Origin: an uncultured Aquincola sp.
GTDB taxonomy: Bacteria > Pseudomonadota > Gammaproteobacteria > Burkholderiales > Burkholderiaceae
Assembly: GCA_937883885.1 (NCBI GenBank)
Contig: CAKZXL010000131.1
Coordinates: forward strand, 1-9,892
Direction of reading: 5' to 3'
DNA: 9,892 nt
In this document: piece after piece, positions 6,722 through 9,892 of the stretch
Layout of the letters: each line of letters opens with the position of its first letter
Position numbering within the stretch: the stretch's first letter is position 1
Notes under the pieces: model-generated
What the model was told of the DNA's origin: nothing
Seen by the model: the letters and a program-made list of their open reading frames with translations, nothing else
The model's database searches: none
Translations under genes and position numbers: made by a program

Positions 6722-6839
6722 GGGCATCCTCGGTGAACGGCAGGTGCCACCGATGGTGCGCAGACCTCACCAGCGCCGCTGTCCAGCCACGGCGCCGGCT
6801 GTCCGCTTTGCGCGGGTTTGTGGGGGCTGCTGGTGGCTC

Positions 6840-6845
6840 TACGAT
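6840..6845 (+). promoter_or_regulatory. Candidate promoter with -10 TACGAT, possibly leaderless, for the GNAT gene
   Basis: TACGAT (four of six TATAAT positions) ends five bases before ATG 6851. A TTG-containing hexamer TTGTGG lies at 6818-6823, leaving a 16-base spacer. No ribosome-binding site is visible before the ATG, in keeping with a leaderless message starting at about the start codon. Confidence 0.38.
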
Positions 6846-6850
6846 GCGGC

Positions 6851-7345
6851 ATGCCCGCCTCAACGCTTGTCTTGCGTCCCGCCACCACCGACGATGCCCC
6901 GGCCATCGCCGCGCTGCTGCGCCCGCTGGCGCAGGCCTTCGTCGTCGATTCACGGCCGGACGCGGCGGCGCCCTTCTGGGCATCGGTGGATGAAGCGGCG
7001 CAGCGGCGCTACATCGCGGCCGAGCGCTACCGGTACACCGTGGCGCTGGAGCCCGGCGGCTCGCTGGCCGGCTTCATCGCCCTGCGCGATGGGCGGCACC
7101 TCTTCCACCTGTTCGTGGCGCCGGCCTGGCAGCGGCAAGGGCTGGCCACGCGCTTGTGGCAGCTGGCGAGCGTGCAGGCGCTGGCTGCGCCGGGGCTGCC
7201 CCCGCCCGCGGTGTTCACGCTCAATGCCTCACTGCCGGCGGTGGGCTTTTACCAGCGGCTGGGCTTCATCACGGAAGGCGATGCGGTCACTGCCAACGGC
7301 ATTCGTTTCCAGCCGATGCGGCTGACCGCGTCTGCGCCGGCCTGA
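6851..7345 (+). CDS. GNAT-family N-acetyltransferase
   Basis: A 164-residue cytoplasmic acetyltransferase using acetyl-CoA. It opens with the typical LVLRPATTDDAPAIAALL (6-23). Motif A is LFVAPAWQRQGLATRLW (87-103) with the pyrophosphate-binding Q-R-Q-G-L-A. Motif B follows as TLNASLPAVGFYQRLGFITEGD (123-144), where the conserved Asn, Tyr and G-F of the fold are seen. ATG 6851 is taken as the start because the fold begins at once; an in-frame TTG at 6818 would add 11 residues lying inside the probable promoter. The acceptor, whether a small amine, an amino acid or a protein N-terminus, cannot be told. It is divergent from the Bug receptor gene across 129 bp and ends one base before the convergent DUF378 gene's stop. 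Confidence 0.87.
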   Translation: MPASTLVLRPATTDDAPAIAALLRPLAQAFVVDSRPDAAAPFWASVDEAAQRRYIAAERYRYTVALEPGGSLAGFIALRDGRHLFHLFVAPAWQRQGLATRLWQLASVQALAAPGLPPPAVFTLNASLPAVGFYQRLGFITEGDAVTANGIRFQPMRLTASAPA

Positions 7346-7346
7346 C

Positions 7347-7643
7347 TTACCGCAACCCCGGCCGCGGCCGGTAGCGCCGGGCTTGCCAGGTCAGCAGGGC
7401 GCCCAGCACGGCCGCCAGGCCGATGAGGGCGTAAACCGCGCGGGAGGCCAGGCTGCCCTCGCCCAGCAGCTGGGCCACCAGGTCGATGCCGAAGAGGCCC
7501 ACCAGGCCCCAGTTCAGGCCGCCGGCGATCAGCAGCAGCGCGATGGCCGAGGCCAGCAGGGTGCCGGTGCCGCGCGGCACGACCTCGGCGTTGGGCGTCT
7601 GGTCGGGCAGCGGCTCGCGGCCTTGGGGCGGGTGCAGGGGCAT
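7347..7643 (-). CDS. DUF378-family small membrane protein
   Basis: A 98-residue protein with two hydrophobic helices (about 29-51 and 66-86). The first carries the family hallmark IAGGLNWGLVGLFGIDLVAQLLG (39-61). Most DUF378 proteins are about 60-80 residues; here a polar, proline-rich 28-residue leader precedes helix 1. The start is ATG at 7643 without a clear ribosome site; an internal GTG at 7580 (residue 22) would give a more usual length of 77 residues and cannot be excluded. The C-terminus is short and basic. It begins 32 bp after the stop of the upstream glycosyltransferase fusion on the same strand and may be read in the same transcript. The family has no established function. The open frame continues upstream without stop into the fusion gene, but that is a shadow frame. 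Confidence 0.82.
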   Translation of the reverse strand: MPLHPPQGREPLPDQTPNAEVVPRGTGTLLASAIALLLIAGGLNWGLVGLFGIDLVAQLLGEGSLASRAVYALIGLAAVLGALLTWQARRYRPRPGLR

Positions 7644-7675
7644 GGCGGACGCAGGCGGCTGTTCAGGCCACTGCT

Positions 7676-9892
7676 TCAGGCCACCAAGCTCGGGGCGACT
7701 TCGCCACGGGCAGCAGGCGCCGCGCCCGCCGCCGCCGTGCTGCGCGCCACGTGCGGCGCCAGCAGCTCGCGGATGGTCTGCACCGTGTCGTCCCACGACA
7801 TGCGCCAGACGGTGGTCAGCATCTCCGAGACGCGGCGCTCGCGCGCTTCGTCGGTCTCGTTCAAGGCCGCTTCGCAGGCCGCGATGAACTGCGGTGTCGA
7901 ATGCGCCACGCGCACCACGTCGCCGTACAGCACCTGCACGTCGTGAACGGCGGTGCTTACCACCGGCTTTTCGCCGGCCATGTATTCCAGCGTCTTGGTG
8001 GGGCTGATGAAGCGGGTGGATTCGTTCAGCGCAAAGGGCAGCAGGCACACGTCCCACGCGGCCACCAGGTAAGGCAGCACCGCATACGGCTGCATGCCCA
8101 GCCAATGGATGTTGGGCAGGCGCGGCAGGCTGGCGGGATCGATCTTGACCACGGGGCCCACCATCACCAGCTGCCAGTCGGGGCGCGCCTGCGCCACCGC
8201 CTGCACCAGGTCGATGTCCAGCCGCTCGTCGATCACGCCGTAGAAGCCCAGGCGGGGCGTGGCGATGCCTGTGTGCAGCTGACGGGTGACTTCGGCCTCG
8301 GCGCTGTTCGGCAGCAGCCGGGCCGGCGAGAAGTGGGCGGGGTCCACCGCGCTGGGCAGGCAGTGCACGCTGGGGTGCTGGTCGCGCCGCGCCTCGTACA
8401 GCGAAGGGCCGCCGGTGAGCACCAGGTCGGCCCGCTGGATCAGCGCCGCTTCACGCTGGCGCAGGGCCGGTGGCGCGCCGCGGAAGGCCGAGAGTTCGTC
8501 CATGCAGTCGTACACCACCGCGGCCGGCGACAGCTGCGCCAGCAGCGGCAAGGCCATGGGGGTGTAGAACCAGACGATGGGCTGGGCGATGCCTTCGGCC
8601 GCCAGCCACTGTTGCACCAGCGGGCCCAGCACCGCCAGCTGCTCGTCGGCAAAGCCCGGCGCCTGCACCGGGGTGGTGGGCACCAGCACTTCCACACCGG
8701 GCATGGCTTGCCGTGCTTCCAGCCGCGGCGGGCCTTCGCCGGCCACCGGCTCTTCGACAAACACTACGCGGTGGTCGCGGGCCAGCCGCGACAGCAGCTG
8801 CTGCGGGCGCTGGAAGACGAAGCCCCAGCGCAGGTGGGAAAAAACGAGGAGTGTGGGCATGTCGGCTTTCAGGGGATGGGGGAGTTGTTGCTGGCAGCGG
8901 CGCAGGGCCGCGACGCAGGCGGGGTCGGGCAGCCGGCGCCAGCGCGGCGATGCGGACGAGGGCGGCACCACGTCGAACAGGCCGCTGCGGTGCCAATCCT
9001 GCGTGTGAGTCCAGTCGGTGCGGTCGATCAGCGGGTACAGACACAGGCCCAGCAAGGGCACGCCGGCGCGCAGTGCGGCAGCGGCCTGGTCGCTCATGTC
9101 CTGCAGCCACTCGGCGCGGCCGGCCCCCACGTGGCTGGTCTCGGCGATCACCAGCGGGCGGCCGTAGCGTTCCCAGGCGTCCTGCAGCAGCAGCGCCGGT
9201 GGGCGCCGTCGCGGGTCGCGCAGGTGCCAGGCCAGGCGTTCTTCGGTGCCCACCTCCCACTGGCCGCTGTGGTAATGGTTGGCGCCCAGCAGGTCCAGCA
9301 GCTCAGGCCGGCCGCCCAGCTCGGGCTCCAGGCGGCCGGCGATCAGGTCCCACACCTGCCACTGGTAGCTGGCCACCTGGCGGGCCAGCGGTGCCAGCTC
9401 AGGCTGCCCCACGGGCGCCGCCACATGCACCAGCGGTTCCACATGCAGGAAGCGGCAGCGCGGGTCGACCTGGCGCATGGCCTGCATCGCGCCGATGGCG
9501 GCCCGCACCAGCCGGCGCTTGACCTCGTAGCCGCTGCGCTGGCTGCCGGGGCCGGTGCCTTCGGGGTCGCCGCGATACGGCCACACCAGGTTGGTTTCCG
9601 ACACCGCCCAGGCCAGAAAGCCGATCTCGTTGACGGGCGTGTACACCGGCGCCTCGCCGGCCGGGGTGTAGGGCGCCAGCACCCGCGCCACCTCGGCCGC
9701 AAAGACCGGCAGCCGCTGCACGATGCGGTCGTCGAACAGGTCCACGCCCGGCGCGGTGCCGTAGTGCATCACCGTCCACAGCACCTGCACGCCGTGGCGC
9801 CGGGCGGCTTCGGCCACCTGGATCACGCGGCTGAAGTCGAAGCGGCCGGCCTCGGGTTCGCACAGGCGCCAGCCGATGCTCTCGCGCACGCA
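7676..9892 (-). CDS. Fusion: glycoside-hydrolase-like TIM barrel plus GT-B (GT4-like) glycosyltransferase, 5' end outside window
   Basis: The frame is open from the window edge to TGA (complement of 7676-7678), giving 738 visible residues numbered from the edge codon. Residues 1 to about 335 form a clan-A hydrolase barrel, GH1/GH5-like. It has RESIGWRLCEPEAGRFDF near the start, the acid/base candidate E89 in TPVNEIG, and the nucleophile candidate E251 in PLVIAETSHVG; N205-H208 (NHYH) and the aromatic WHRSGLFD region are also seen. Residues 345-738 form a GT-B glycosyltransferase beginning MPTLLVFSHLRWGFVFQRPQQLLSRLA. It has VVYDCMDELSAF (459-470), the acceptor/donor hinge LGFYGVIDERLD (548-559), and STRFISPTKTLEYMAGEKPVVS (625-646) in the donor-binding position. 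The tail (about 717-738) is Ala/Pro-rich. The two halves meet without a linker at Met345 (8858-8860). A glycan-assembly or remodelling role, probably cytoplasmic as no signal is visible, is inferred; the sugars are unknown. Confidence 0.82.
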   Translation of the reverse strand, partial: CVRESIGWRLCEPEAGRFDFSRVIQVAEAARRHGVQVLWTVMHYGTAPGVDLFDDRIVQRLPVFAAEVARVLAPYTPAGEAPVYTPVNEIGFLAWAVSETNLVWPYRGDPEGTGPGSQRSGYEVKRRLVRAAIGAMQAMRQVDPRCRFLHVEPLVHVAAPVGQPELAPLARQVASYQWQVWDLIAGRLEPELGGRPELLDLLGANHYHSGQWEVGTEERLAWHLRDPRRRPPALLLQDAWERYGRPLVIAETSHVGAGRAEWLQDMSDQAAAALRAGVPLLGLCLYPLIDRTDWTHTQDWHRSGLFDVVPPSSASPRWRRLPDPACVAALRRCQQQLPHPLKADMPTLLVFSHLRWGFVFQRPQQLLSRLARDHRVVFVEEPVAGEGPPRLEARQAMPGVEVLVPTTPVQAPGFADEQLAVLGPLVQQWLAAEGIAQPIVWFYTPMALPLLAQLSPAAVVYDCMDELSAFRGAPPALRQREAALIQRADLVLTGGPSLYEARRDQHPSVHCLPSAVDPAHFSPARLLPNSAEAEVTRQLHTGIATPRLGFYGVIDERLDIDLVQAVAQARPDWQLVMVGPVVKIDPASLPRLPNIHWLGMQPYAVLPYLVAAWDVCLLPFALNESTRFISPTKTLEYMAGEKPVVSTAVHDVQVLYGDVVRVAHSTPQFIAACEAALNETDEARERRVSEMLTTVWRMSWDDTVQTIRELLAPHVARSTAAAGAAPAARGEVAPSLVA

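Noticed and set aside
7644..8105. N-terminal extension of the DUF378 frame to 252 codons
   Set aside because: The extra part is read inside the glycosyltransferase gene in another frame and has no family resemblance; DUF378 proteins are short.
8470..9522. A 350-codon plus-strand frame opposite the hydrolase-glycosyltransferase fusion
   Set aside because: Arg/Pro/Ala-rich shadow with no domain, entirely antisense to a gene with clear motifs.

Overview
The window is GC-rich DNA with long antisense open frames, as expected of a high-GC genome. Gene content points to a betaproteobacterium, most likely Burkholderiales of the Rubrivivax/Leptothrix/Ideonella type. The reasons are two Bug/TctC periplasmic solute receptors (a family greatly expanded in that order), an FNR with the four-cysteine 4Fe-4S pattern, and an intergenic repeat of a style familiar from that order. 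The genus is an inference. No rRNA, tRNA, CRISPR array, transposase or phage gene is visible, and no gene-free stretch exceeds 300 bases.

Layout. (1) Bases 1-920, plus strand: the last 23 codons of a Bug/TctC receptor, then an amidohydrolase of the 2-pyrone-4,6-dicarboxylate lactonase-like family, probably one uptake-plus-hydrolysis operon. (2) 1020-1745, minus: FNR-type oxygen-sensing regulator. (3) 1871-4378, minus: an 835-residue penicillin-acylase/AHL-acylase family Ntn-hydrolase with a lipoprotein signal. Its 3' end carries a 17-bp imperfect tandem duplication that also duplicates the stop codon. (4) 4503-5692, plus: a divergent Crp/Fnr-superfamily regulator without FNR cysteines, then a four-helix DUF1772-like membrane protein. 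Between them is a perfect 16-bp palindrome (CTTAAC-N4-GTTAAG) with FNR-like geometry. (5) 5662-5733: a compound inverted repeat, REP-like and terminator-like, between convergent genes; it also supplies the end of the DUF1772-like frame. (6) 5738-6721, minus: a complete orphan Bug/TctC receptor. (7) 6851-7345, plus: a GNAT acetyltransferase. (8) 7347-9892, minus: a small DUF378 membrane protein and, upstream of it, a large protein (5' end outside the window) that joins a glycoside-hydrolase-like barrel to a GT-B glycosyltransferase.

How the genes may work together. The left end looks like uptake and hydrolysis of a small carboxylate or lactone. The acylase and its divergent regulator could form a control unit, and the regulator may also drive the DUF1772-like gene through the palindrome. 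The right end looks like the edge of a surface-glycan or exopolysaccharide locus continuing past base 9892. No clearly undescribed multi-gene system is evident. The items most worth checking are the palindrome 41.5 nt before the DUF1772-like ATG, the hydrolase-glycosyltransferase fusion with an internal start, and the repeat that donates a protein C-terminus.
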